Below are positions 6,412 to 14,124 of a stretch of 30,093 bases of DNA, piece by piece; positions within the stretch are counted from its first letter, which is position 1, and each line of letters begins with the position of its first letter. The translations under genes were made by a program, and so were the position numbers. The stretch spans positions 1 through 30,093 of the forward strand of contig PAZO01000010.1 in assembly GCA_002715665.1 (NCBI GenBank), in the 5' to 3' direction. This stretch comes from Chloroflexota bacterium (lineage in GTDB: Bacteria; Chloroflexota; Dehalococcoidia; SAR202; GCA-002694895). The notes under the pieces were generated by a model. That model was not told the DNA's origin. It did no database searches and saw nothing but the letters and a program-made list of their open reading frames with translations.

Positions 6412-7749
6412 ATGTCTGAACAGAAGGTTGTTAAAGCAAAGTGGTTATTTGACATGGTAAATGATAAGCCTATTGAAGATGGCGCTGTTATTTTTCAGAG
6501 CGGTGTTATTACTTTTTCCGGTAACTATGAAAAAATCAAGAATAAAATTCAACCTGATGCGGAAATATACGATTTTAAAGATAAAATAATTATCCCTGGT
6601 ATGGTTGATTGCCATACCCATCATAATGGATTTGGAGATGGTAGAAGTGGTGATGATGTAGGATTAATTCCTGATGATGTGCTAGCAATTAAATCAGCTA
6701 AAAATGCTAAAACTAGTCTTTATTCAGGAGTAACCACTATTAGAGAAAATGGCCCTAAAAATATGACTATGATGAGACTTAGAGATGCAGTAAATGATGG
6801 ATTAACAATCGCGCCAAGAATGGTTTTATGTGGAAGACCAATTTCAATTATTGGTGGACACATGGGGTATTTTGGAGGAGAAGTTACAGGAGAAGATGAA
6901 AGCTTAGCCTTGGCAAGACAACTTATAAAAGAAGGTGCAGATTACTTCAAAATTACAGCAACAGGGGGATCTACAGCAACATCATTTCCTTTGAGGCCAA
7001 GTTTTTCAAAAAGTGAATTGTTTGCTGTTACAAATGAAGCAAAAAATTACGATATGCTTACAGCTACACATTGTTTATCTACAGAAGGAACGGACTATTC
7101 TTTGGATGCTGGTGTAGATATGATTATTCATTGTAATTTTGACTTACCAAACGGGGAATCGAAATTTGATCCTAAATTGACCGAAAAAATTGTTAAAAAA
7201 GATGCTTATGTTAACCCTACTCTTCATGTTGGAAGGGCAAGGGTTTGGAGTTTGATGGAAGGAAAAGATGCTGCATTAGGAGGATTTGAGAACAAAAGGC
7301 TTAATTCAATAAGTATAACCAAAGATAGGAAAAATATACTAGATGCTAGATTAGATATGGCTAAATATGGATTGGAAACCAAATTAGACCATTGCAGACA
7401 AATGATTGATATGGGAGTAAAAGTTATTACGGGATCCGATTCTTCTTGGGGTGATTATGCTTTAGGAAACACTGTACATGAGACTGAATTATTAGTGGAG
7501 GCTGGATATTCTAATATGGAAGGTTTGAAATCAGTAACAATAAACGCAGCAAAAGCATTAGGACTTGAAAATCAGGTTGGAAGTATCGAAGTTGGAAAAT
7601 CTGCGGATTTAGCAATATTAGATAAGAATCCTATAGAAGATATTAAAAATTTGAATTCAGTAACAGAAGTGTTTTTCATGGGACAAAGTATAAGAAGAGG
7701 ATCTGAAGACTCAAACAATTCTTATATTCAAAAATCACCTCAAATTTAA
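6412..7749 (+). CDS. Metal-dependent amidohydrolase, paralogue 1
   Basis: A 445-residue amidohydrolase of the imidazolonepropionase/Xaa-Pro-dipeptidase-like group: TIM barrel with a small beta domain built from both ends. Metal ligands fit the subtype I pattern: His68 and His70 (HTH), Lys180 (the likely carboxylated lysine, in YFKITATGG), His220, His240 and Asp343 (GSDSSWG). After strand 1 it carries the GFGDGRSGDD loop shared with the next gene. Family members hydrolyse C-N bonds, often in N-acyl amino acids or dipeptides; the substrate here is unknown. CAGGAG precedes the ATG. The strand-5 region reads THCLST, while the neighbour has AHCHNS, so specificity probably differs. Gap to the next gene is 11 bp. 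Confidence 0.88.
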   Translation: MSEQKVVKAKWLFDMVNDKPIEDGAVIFQSGVITFSGNYEKIKNKIQPDAEIYDFKDKIIIPGMVDCHTHHNGFGDGRSGDDVGLIPDDVLAIKSAKNAKTSLYSGVTTIRENGPKNMTMMRLRDAVNDGLTIAPRMVLCGRPISIIGGHMGYFGGEVTGEDESLALARQLIKEGADYFKITATGGSTATSFPLRPSFSKSELFAVTNEAKNYDMLTATHCLSTEGTDYSLDAGVDMIIHCNFDLPNGESKFDPKLTEKIVKKDAYVNPTLHVGRARVWSLMEGKDAALGGFENKRLNSISITKDRKNILDARLDMAKYGLETKLDHCRQMIDMGVKVITGSDSSWGDYALGNTVHETELLVEAGYSNMEGLKSVTINAAKALGLENQVGSIEVGKSADLAILDKNPIEDIKNLNSVTEVFFMGQSIRRGSEDSNNSYIQKSPQI

Positions 7750-7760
7750 AGGAGTATATT

Positions 7761-9026
7761 ATGGATAAAACAAATAATGATATGTTAGTAATTCAGGTTG
7801 GTGAATTGATAGATGGTATATCAAGCGAATCAAAAAAGAATACAAGTATAGTAATTAGTGGGAATTCAATTGTAGATATTAAACCAACTGGTGAACTTTC
7901 TATTCCATCTGATTTAGATCATAAATTAATTGACTATTCAGATAAAACTATTTTACCAGGATTAGTTGATTCACATGTACACTTAACTGGAATAGGAGAC
8001 GGGAGAAGCGGTGATGAGCTATCAATATTACCAGACGAGGTTTTATCGATTAACATGGCAAATAATGCAAAAAAACATTTACATTCTGGAGTAACAACTG
8101 TTAGAGATTGTGGAGCTAAAAATGATACTGCATTTCATTTAAGAACTGCTGCGGAGATGGGTATTATTGATACCCCTAGATTAGTTTTGAGTGGCAGACC
8201 TTTAGCAATCATTGGAGGACATCTAAGTTATTTTGGAGAACAAATAACGGGTGTAAATGAATGTAGAGCTGCTGTGAGATATTTGATTAAACAAGGAGCT
8301 GATTTTATTAAAGTTACAGCTTCTGGTGGAAGTACGAAAACATCTTTTCCCCTTAAGCCAAGTTTTTCGCAACAAGAATTAAATGTAATTGTTGAAGAAG
8401 CACATAAATTTGGAAAGCATGTTGCTGCACATTGTCATAATTCTGAAGCAATGGTCAGATCTTTAAATGCAGGAGTTGATACTATTATTCATGGAGTTTT
8501 CAAAGAACCAGATGGAACAAATAAGTATAGGGAAGATATTACAGAATTGATGTTAGAGAAAAATACTTATGTTAATCCTACTTTAGGTCCAGGAATGATG
8601 AGAGTAAAAGTAATGGAAAATAAAAAACAACAAGGGAATTTTTCAGAATCTGATCAAGAAGAAATGGATCAAATCTTATTTGAACATGAATACAGAATGA
8701 AGTGTTTTAGTAAAATGCATGAATCTGGGGTACCTATGTCAGCCGGGTCTGATTCTGCTTGGGGAGCTTATGAGATGGGTAATTTTTTCTTAGATATTGA
8801 AGGTCATGTTATAGGTGGTCAAACTCCTATGCAAGCAATTCAATCTGCAACAAGTATAGCTTCAAAATCTTGTTGGATAGATGACAGTCTTGGGTCAATC
8901 GAAACAGGCAAACTCGCTGATTTGATTGTATTAGATGAAAGTCCAATAAATCAGATAGAAAATTTACGAACTGTATCTGAGGTAATAAAGAATGGAGAAT
9001 TTGTAGATAGAAATAATTTATTGTAG
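7761..9026 (+). CDS. Metal-dependent amidohydrolase, paralogue 2
   Basis: A 421-residue paralogue of the preceding protein, with the same ligand order: His72 and His74 (HVH), Lys184 (FIKVTASGG), His224, His244 and Asp331 (GSDSAWG). The GIGDGRSGDE loop, GRPLAIIGGHLSYFGE and GSTKTSFPLKPSFS segments align directly with the first copy, showing origin by tandem duplication followed by clear divergence. The ATG has a strong Shine-Dalgarno sequence (AAAGGAG). The 3' end overlaps the convergent moeB-like gene by 9 bp. The two proteins could form a heteromer or act on related substrates; the sequence does not decide this. Confidence 0.9.
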   Translation: MDKTNNDMLVIQVGELIDGISSESKKNTSIVISGNSIVDIKPTGELSIPSDLDHKLIDYSDKTILPGLVDSHVHLTGIGDGRSGDELSILPDEVLSINMANNAKKHLHSGVTTVRDCGAKNDTAFHLRTAAEMGIIDTPRLVLSGRPLAIIGGHLSYFGEQITGVNECRAAVRYLIKQGADFIKVTASGGSTKTSFPLKPSFSQQELNVIVEEAHKFGKHVAAHCHNSEAMVRSLNAGVDTIIHGVFKEPDGTNKYREDITELMLEKNTYVNPTLGPGMMRVKVMENKKQQGNFSESDQEEMDQILFEHEYRMKCFSKMHESGVPMSAGSDSAWGAYEMGNFFLDIEGHVIGGQTPMQAIQSATSIASKSCWIDDSLGSIETGKLADLIVLDESPINQIENLRTVSEVIKNGEFVDRNNLL

Positions 9027-9848
9027 TCCGCAAAAATTTTCGTAGTTAATTAATTCTTTTACACTTGGTTTTTGGCCACATAGAACACAATCAGGATTTT
9101 GTCTGTATTTTATTGTTTTAAATTGCATATTGAGAGCGTCAATCAATAATAGTTTATTCGTTAAATTTTCTCCAATATTTAGAATTAACTTAACTGTTTC
9201 GGTTGCTTGAATACTACCAACAATTCCAGGTAACATTCCTAATACTCCTGCTTCTGCGCAGCTTGGAACCTCTCCTGGCTTTGGAGGGTTCGGAAATAGG
9301 CACCTATAGCACCCTTGATTTGGTTGGTATGTGCTTAATTGTCCTTCAAAAAGTAAAATACTTCCATCAACTAATGGTTTTTTACTGAAATATGCAGCAT
9401 CGTTTGCTAAGTATCTTGCAGGGAAATTGTCAGCTCCATTTATGATTACATCGTAATCAGCAAAAACTTTCAATGCATTTTCGGAAGAGAGAGCATATTC
9501 AAAGGTTTTAATTTTCAAATCACTGTTATAGGTAAGTAGCGTATTTTTAGCGGATTGTGTTTTTTTAAGACCTATATCTTTTTCAGTATGCAGTAATTGT
9601 CTTTGTAAGTTTGATATTTCAACTGAATCCATATCAATTATTCCAATTTCTCCAATCCCAGCTAGTGCTAAATACATACTAACAGGAGATCCCAGCCCTC
9701 CTGCACCAATTATCAAAATTTTAGAATTTAATAATTTTCTTTGACCAATACTTCCTATTTGCGGCATTACAATATGCCTACTATATTTTTGTATTTGTTT
9801 GGGTGTTAATTTATAATTTAATTTACTATTTTCGTTATTCACTTTCAT
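9018..9848 (-). CDS. moeB: MoeB/ThiF-family E1-like adenylyltransferase
   Basis: Activates the C-terminal glycine of a small sulfur-carrier protein (MoaD for molybdopterin, or ThiS for thiamine) by adenylation. The nucleotide-binding loop GAGGLG is at 48-53, followed by the DMDSVEISNLQRQ segment with the conserved Asn/Arg residues. Zinc-binding CxxC pairs are Cys180/Cys183 and Cys254/Cys257, and a conserved Cys lies at 197 (PSCAEAG). The 276 residues include no rhodanese domain. Its neighbour, the divergent molybdate transporter modABC, favours a MoeB role in molybdopterin synthesis over ThiF. The start codon lies only 4 bp from the modA start; a GTG two codons inside would be an alternative. 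Confidence 0.88.
   Translation of the reverse strand: MKVNNENSKLNYKLTPKQIQKYSRHIVMPQIGSIGQRKLLNSKILIIGAGGLGSPVSMYLALAGIGEIGIIDMDSVEISNLQRQLLHTEKDIGLKKTQSAKNTLLTYNSDLKIKTFEYALSSENALKVFADYDVIINGADNFPARYLANDAAYFSKKPLVDGSILLFEGQLSTYQPNQGCYRCLFPNPPKPGEVPSCAEAGVLGMLPGIVGSIQATETVKLILNIGENLTNKLLLIDALNMQFKTIKYRQNPDCVLCGQKPSVKELINYENFCGLQ
9789..9817 (+). promoter_or_regulatory. Possible modA promoter inside the moeB coding region
   Basis: TTGTAT at 9789-9794 and a perfect TATAAT at 9812-9817 are separated by 17 bp on the + strand, giving an expected transcript start near 9824, about 29 bases before the modA start. It lies wholly within the moeB 5' coding region. The -35 match is poor (3 of 6) and the region is very AT-rich, so this is tentative. 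Its appeal is that modA otherwise has no room for a promoter. Confidence 0.33.
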
Positions 9849-9852
9849 ATTT

Positions 9853-10623
9853 TTGATTAAAACAAGATTTACCTTAATTATACTTACTTTAGCAATAGTT
9901 ACCGTATTGTTAACTTTATCTTCCTTTTTTACTAAAGAAGATAAAAAAGTTTTTATATTTGCTGCTGTGAGTTTAACAGAACCTTTAGAGGAAATTAAAG
10001 ATATATTTTATCAACAAAATAATATATCAATAATATTAAACTTTGGAGGCTCACAAACACTAGCTGCTCAAATATCAAGAGGAGCCTCTCCTGATATATT
10101 TATACCTGCAGGAATGTCCCCTTATAAATTTATCAAAGAAAAAGATATTAAAATTTATTCTGACAATGTTTTAATTTCAAACAAATTAATTTTTGTTTCA
10201 AATCAAAGTATAAACAATTGGGAAAACTTGAATATTGAAGAATTATTGACTTCTGCAAAAATTAATAGAATTGCTATTGCTGATCCTGAGTTGGCCCCTG
10301 CGGGCCAATATTCTTTTCAAGTTTTAGATAATATGAAGTTATTAACAAAAATAGAAGATAAAATCATTAAAACTAAAAATGTAAGAGATGCTGTTAATTA
10401 TATGAGATTAGGTTTGGCAGAAGGTGTCTTTGCTTACAATACAGATTTTAATGATTACCAACAGAATTTTAATAAAAAATTAATATCTGAAGAATTATAT
10501 AATAAAGTTCAATATCCTTTAATTATTTTGAATAATTCAAAAGATATTAATGAATTTTTATATTTTTTAAATGGTAGTATAGCTAAAGATATTTTTATCA
10601 AATATGGATTTAGTAACCCTTAA
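9853..10623 (+). CDS. modA: Molybdate ABC transporter, substrate-binding protein
   Basis: Extracytoplasmic receptor that captures molybdate (or tungstate) and delivers it to ModBC. An N-terminal hydrophobic segment (about residues 7-24) acts as signal peptide or membrane anchor; there is no lipobox cysteine. The mature part shows the ModA pattern: FAAVSL, GGSQTLAAQI, SPDIFIPAG, IADPELAPAGQY and a late RLGLAEGVFAYNTD. At 256 residues the length is typical. The start is TTG at 9853: an in-frame stop lies at 9814-9816 and no ATG or GTG occurs between it and the hydrophobic segment. No Shine-Dalgarno sequence is visible, so the mRNA may be leaderless or short-leadered. modB follows after 7 bp. 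Confidence 0.9.
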   Translation: MIKTRFTLIILTLAIVTVLLTLSSFFTKEDKKVFIFAAVSLTEPLEEIKDIFYQQNNISIILNFGGSQTLAAQISRGASPDIFIPAGMSPYKFIKEKDIKIYSDNVLISNKLIFVSNQSINNWENLNIEELLTSAKINRIAIADPELAPAGQYSFQVLDNMKLLTKIEDKIIKTKNVRDAVNYMRLGLAEGVFAYNTDFNDYQQNFNKKLISEELYNKVQYPLIILNNSKDINEFLYFLNGSIAKDIFIKYGFSNP

Positions 10624-10630
10624 ATAAATT

Positions 10631-11317
10631 ATGGTAATAGAATCACTTATATTAACTTTAGAGATAGCTATAATTGCAACGTTTATTAATATCCCAATTT
10701 CATTTTTATGCGCTGTTATTGCTACTAGATCTAATAATGAAACTGCTAAATTTTTGATTGATATAATTGTTTCTCTTCCTTTGGTTTTACCTCCTGTGGT
10801 TTTAGGTTATTTTCTTTTGATAACGTTTAGTCCCTCAGGTTTAATTGGAGGGATACTCGATGCGTTAGGTTTTGAAATAGTATTTACAAAATTTGCCGCT
10901 GTATTAGCCTGTGCCCTAGTTTCATTTCCTTTGATGTCTAGGGCGTTTATTATTTCCATTCAATCCGTCAACAAAGATCTTGAAAAAATAGCAAGATCAT
11001 TAGGATCTAGTAATATAAATACATTTTTTACCATAACAATAAGAGAAAGTAAATTTGGAATATCAGGAGGTATACTTTTAGGTTTCGCTAGAGCTTTAGG
11101 AGAATTTGGAGCTACGATTATTTTTGCAGGAAATATTGAAGGAGTTTCCAGAACAATTCCATTAGCAATATTTCAATCCATTCAAACAGGTGATGATCAA
11201 AATTTGACATTACTTATTTTGTGCTCAGTTATTTTGGGAATACTTTCAGTTTTTATCAACAATATATTAATACAACGTTCAAAAAAAATAAATGAGTTTA
11301 ATAAATATAAATATTAA
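10631..11317 (+). CDS. modB: Molybdate ABC transporter, permease
   Basis: Membrane channel subunit of the molybdate importer. The 228 residues are mostly hydrophobic, with about five transmembrane segments and the SLPLVLPPVVLGYFLL stretch typical of ModB. The cytoplasmic EAA loop that couples to the ATPase reads LEKIARSLGSSNINTFFTI, with the later GFARALGEFGATI segment strongly diagnostic for ModB/CysT-type permeases. The 3' end overlaps modC by 26 bp (11292-11317), implying translational coupling. Confidence 0.93.
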   Translation: MVIESLILTLEIAIIATFINIPISFLCAVIATRSNNETAKFLIDIIVSLPLVLPPVVLGYFLLITFSPSGLIGGILDALGFEIVFTKFAAVLACALVSFPLMSRAFIISIQSVNKDLEKIARSLGSSNINTFFTITIRESKFGISGGILLGFARALGEFGATIIFAGNIEGVSRTIPLAIFQSIQTGDDQNLTLLILCSVILGILSVFINNILIQRSKKINEFNKYKY

Positions 11318-12233
11318 AAAATACTACAATAATTTTGGCTTAACATGTGATTTTAGTATAAGTAACGGTATTACTGGAATATTTGGACCTTCTGGATCAG
11401 GTAAATCAACTTTATTAAATGCATTAGCTGGATTTATTAAACCTGATATAGGACAAATTTCAATGCAAAGTGAAAGTTTTTTTGATTCAAATAAAAAAAT
11501 TAATATTCCGCCCGACAAACGAAATATTGGATATGTTACTCAAAAAGCTAATTTATTTCCTTCAATGAGTGTTGATGAGAATATTAATTATGGTTATAAA
11601 AAACAAAATAAAATCAAATTAAATAGCATAGTAGATATTATGAACCTAAATAATTTAATGGAAAAGTTACCAGGAGAAATTTCAGGTGGGCAATCTCAAA
11701 AAGTTGCAATTGCAAGAGCGTTGGCTAGTAATCCTAGTGTTATTTTAATGGATGAACCATTATCAGAGTTAGATTTAAATTCAAAACTTATGATTTTAGA
11801 TTATTTAAAAAAAATTCACATAGAATATAAAATTCCTATTATATATGTTTCACATGATATTGCAGAAATGATTGCTATTTGTGACAATGTATTTTTAATA
11901 AACAGAGGTTCAATTACAAAAAACATATTACCTTCTGAGTTGATTTACGAAAATTCAAACGAATCTGATTTTCAAAATATATACAGCGTAGTTTCGGATA
12001 ATGAAAAAAATTTAAAACTTAACAATCAAACTATACGCATTAGTGAACCTGTTGAAAATAATCATTTAACTATTATGATTCCGTCTTCTTCTGTTATGGT
12101 CACAAATATTGAAAACAATTTTTTGTTATCAGACAATGTTTTCGCTGGCATTTTAAAAAATATTGTTGAATTTGATTCTCATATAAAATTAGTATGTGAT
12201 GTTGGTTTTGAAATTATTGCAGATATATCATAA
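11292..12233 (+). CDS. modC: Molybdate ABC transporter, ATP-binding protein
   Basis: ATPase that powers ModB. Walker A GPSGSGKST (32-40), Q-loop Gln84, signature ISGGQ (130-134; Ile for the usual Leu), Walker B ILMDE (151-155), D-loop SELD and switch His188 are all present, so it should be active. The C-terminal about 90 residues after the ATPase core are weakly conserved and match the position of the regulatory Mop/TOBE domain that binds molybdate; I can only infer that from length and place. The start overlaps modB by 26 bp. It is followed by a 98-bp gap containing an inverted repeat. Confidence 0.93.
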   Translation: MSLININIKKYYNNFGLTCDFSISNGITGIFGPSGSGKSTLLNALAGFIKPDIGQISMQSESFFDSNKKINIPPDKRNIGYVTQKANLFPSMSVDENINYGYKKQNKIKLNSIVDIMNLNNLMEKLPGEISGGQSQKVAIARALASNPSVILMDEPLSELDLNSKLMILDYLKKIHIEYKIPIIYVSHDIAEMIAICDNVFLINRGSITKNILPSELIYENSNESDFQNIYSVVSDNEKNLKLNNQTIRISEPVENNHLTIMIPSSSVMVTNIENNFLLSDNVFAGILKNIVEFDSHIKLVCDVGFEIIADIS

Positions 12234-12238
12234 GAATA

Positions 12239-12271
12239 TTATCAAAATTCAAATATGAAATTGAATGATAA
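12239..12271. terminator. Imperfect hairpin downstream of modC
   Basis: TTATC (12239-12243), a 3-base AAA bulge and ATTCAA (12247-12252) pair with TTGAAT (12261-12266) and GATAA (12267-12271) around an 8-base loop, giving an 11-bp bulged stem just after the modC stop. It is AT-rich and not followed by a clean T-run, so it could be a weak terminator or an operator for pyrF. Nothing else is evident in 12234-12331. Confidence 0.3.
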
Positions 12272-12331
12272 AATATGTGTTATATTTAAATCTATTAGTG
12301 TAGTTATATCTAAAAGTTAAATTGTTATATT

Positions 12332-13180
12332 ATGGAATTTAGTAAAAAACTTTCAAATATTGTGAGGAAAAATTCTTCAATACTTGTTGTTGGCCTGGAT
12401 CCCGATCCTTCAATAATGCCAGTTTCAAATATTTTTGAATTTAACAAAACAATAATTGACAACACGATTGATGTTGCTTGTGCCTATAAACCGAACTTTG
12501 CATTTTATGAGAGTAGTGGATTGGAAGGAACCAAAGCACTTTATAAAACTGTTGAATACATAAGATCTAAAAACTCAAATATTGTAACTATTGCAGATGC
12601 TAAAAGAGGAGATATTGGAAATACAAATAAAAAATATGCTTTTTCCATATTTGATGAAATGGGATTTGATGCCGTGACATTGAATCCATTCGGAGGCAAA
12701 GAATCCCTTGATCCATTCGTTGATTACGTTGATAAAGGTATTTTTATTTGGTGTAGATCTTCTAATCTATTATCTGAAGAAGTGCAAAAGCTAAAATTAG
12801 ATCAATCATATGGTGTTAAATATTTTTATGAATATTTATCCATTTTGATTTATAAATGGTATGGTACTAATGATAATGTTGGATTGGTAGCTGGTGCCAC
12901 TAATGTTGACGATATTTTAAATTTAAAAAAAATTAGCAAAAAATTTGAAAGCAATCCAACATATTTAATCCCAGGGGTAGGTAGCCAGGGAGGAAGCTTG
13001 GAAGAAGTTGTCAGTGTATTGGGCAAAATCAAGATTTCAGATCAACAATTAAAAATCCCTTATTTGATCAATTCTTCCAGATCAATAATTTATGCGTCAG
13101 TTGATGATAATTACGCTAAATCTGCAAGAAATTCTGCTTTGAAATTTGTTGAGAAGACAAAAAAAATAGCATTTGAGTAA
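12332..13180 (+). CDS. pyrF: Orotidine 5'-phosphate decarboxylase, type 2
   Basis: Decarboxylates OMP to UMP, the last step of pyrimidine synthesis. The 282-residue length and the motif DAKRGDIGNTNKKYA (catalytic Asp89, Lys91 and Asp94) identify the longer type 2 family found in Actinobacteria, Chloroflexota, Deinococci and Myxobacteria, rather than the E. coli type of about 235 residues. Further landmarks are VVGLDPDP (19-26), YKPNFAFYE, TLNPFGG and a late phosphate-binding LIPGVGSQGG. No other pyr gene is in the window. The ATG lacks a Shine-Dalgarno sequence. Confidence 0.93.
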   Translation: MEFSKKLSNIVRKNSSILVVGLDPDPSIMPVSNIFEFNKTIIDNTIDVACAYKPNFAFYESSGLEGTKALYKTVEYIRSKNSNIVTIADAKRGDIGNTNKKYAFSIFDEMGFDAVTLNPFGGKESLDPFVDYVDKGIFIWCRSSNLLSEEVQKLKLDQSYGVKYFYEYLSILIYKWYGTNDNVGLVAGATNVDDILNLKKISKKFESNPTYLIPGVGSQGGSLEEVVSVLGKIKISDQQLKIPYLINSSRSIIYASVDDNYAKSARNSALKFVEKTKKIAFE

Positions 13181-13230
13181 GGTAAGTTTGTAAAAAATTT
13201 GTTTAAGCTTTTATTCTTTTACAGTCTCTA

Positions 13231-13259
13231 TTGTTCAGATGAAAAAAATGGAATATACT
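13231..13259 (+). promoter_or_regulatory. Promoter candidate for the DUF151-ATP synthase block
   Basis: TTGTTC at 13231-13236 and TATACT at 13254-13259 are spaced by exactly 17 bp in the 117-bp gap before the DUF151 gene. The -10 matches 5 of 6 consensus bases and the -35 matches 3 of 6. The rest of the gap (13181-13297) shows no hairpin or RNA gene that I can see. As the gaps inside 13298-20808 are all short, this could serve the whole ATP synthase set. Confidence 0.42.
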
Positions 13260-13297
13260 AAATCATAGATTTTACTTAATTCTATAAGGTATTTTTA

Positions 13298-13831
13298 ATG
13301 TTTGAAATGGTAATAGACAGTATTAGAGTTAGTCTAATGAATTACCAAAGAGTTGTTATTTTGAAAGAAAAACATTCTAAGAGATATCTTCCAATGTGGA
13401 TTGGGACCAATGAAGCTGAAGCTATAGCTTTGAAATTAGAAGATGTTTCAGTTCCGCGACCTATGACTCATGATTTGTTGTGTAATTCATTTGAATCTTT
13501 GGGAGCAAGACTAGATTACGTTGTTGTGAGTGATGTGAACCATGAAGATACATTTATGGCTAAATTAGTCATAGATTTCAAGGGGGACTTGATTGAGATA
13601 GACTCAAGACCTAGTGATGCGTTAGCATTAGCAGTAAGAACCAATGCTCCTATTTATGCTGAAGATAAGGTACTTGATAAAGCTGGGCTTGAATTAGATA
13701 AAAATGAGGAAGGACTGAAATCTACCGAAACGTTTCCAAATACTAATGATAAAAAAATAAGTGATCAAAAAGAGTTAAAACTATCTGCTTTTGATGAATT
13801 TATGGAAGAATTAGATTTAGACGATTTTTAA
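13298..13831 (+). CDS. DUF151 bifunctional nuclease-family protein
   Basis: Member of the BFN/DUF151 family, some of which have RNase/DNase activity in vitro; the physiological role in bacteria is not settled. Residues 1-130 match the domain: VIDSIRVSLMN, LPMWIGTNEAEAIALKLE, PMTHDLL and the diagnostic IDSRPSDALALAVR, with PIYAEDKVL closing it. The remaining about 45 residues form a charged tail ending EFMEELDLDDF. The 177-residue length is normal for the family with such a tail. It lies just upstream of the ATP synthase genes and probably shares their transcript. Confidence 0.9.
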   Translation: MFEMVIDSIRVSLMNYQRVVILKEKHSKRYLPMWIGTNEAEAIALKLEDVSVPRPMTHDLLCNSFESLGARLDYVVVSDVNHEDTFMAKLVIDFKGDLIEIDSRPSDALALAVRTNAPIYAEDKVLDKAGLELDKNEEGLKSTETFPNTNDKKISDQKELKLSAFDEFMEELDLDDF

Positions 13832-13884
13832 AAATTGTATTTGTTTGACCATGCCAAATGTATATGATAGGATTTAAAAGTTTT

Positions 13885-13890
13885 GAGGAG
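13885..13890 (+). promoter_or_regulatory. Ribosome binding site favouring a TTG start for atpI
   Basis: GAGGAG lies 6 bases before an in-frame TTG at 13897. Upstream ATG codons at 13858 and 13864 have no Shine-Dalgarno sequence. TTG starts occur elsewhere in this window (rpmE, DUF1385, modA), so this choice is consistent with local usage. Confidence 0.55.
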
Positions 13891-13896
13891 AGTAAT

Positions 13897-14118
13897 TTGG
13901 GGTCTAGGAAACTAATATTAGCTTTTCAATTAATAGGAATTGGGTGGTTTGTTGCTGTGTGTTTAATAGGAGGAGCCTTAATAGGAAAATGGATTTCAGG
14001 ATTTTTTACCTTCTCAAAATCTGAACCTGTGTTCTTAGTAGTAGGATTGCTTTTTGGAATATTTACTGCAGGATGGGGGACATTTAAATTAATTAATATT
14101 TTATTGAAATCAGATTAA
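13897..14118 (+). CDS. atpI: AtpI-like small membrane protein of the ATP synthase operon
   Basis: Small two-helix membrane protein of the AtpI family, encoded at the head of many atp operons and thought to help assemble the c-ring or move Mg2+. The hydrophobic helices (QLIGIGWFVAVCLIGGALIGKW and VFLVVGLLFGIFTAGWGTF region) are joined by a short loop; the glycine-rich first helix fits the family. The gene is in the expected place, directly before atpB (3 bp from its first possible start). I choose TTG at 13897 because of the GAGGAG site; the alternative ATG at 13858 would add 13 residues and is not excluded. Confidence 0.78.
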   Translation: MGSRKLILAFQLIGIGWFVAVCLIGGALIGKWISGFFTFSKSEPVFLVVGLLFGIFTAGWGTFKLINILLKSD

Positions 14119-14124
14119 GAATTG

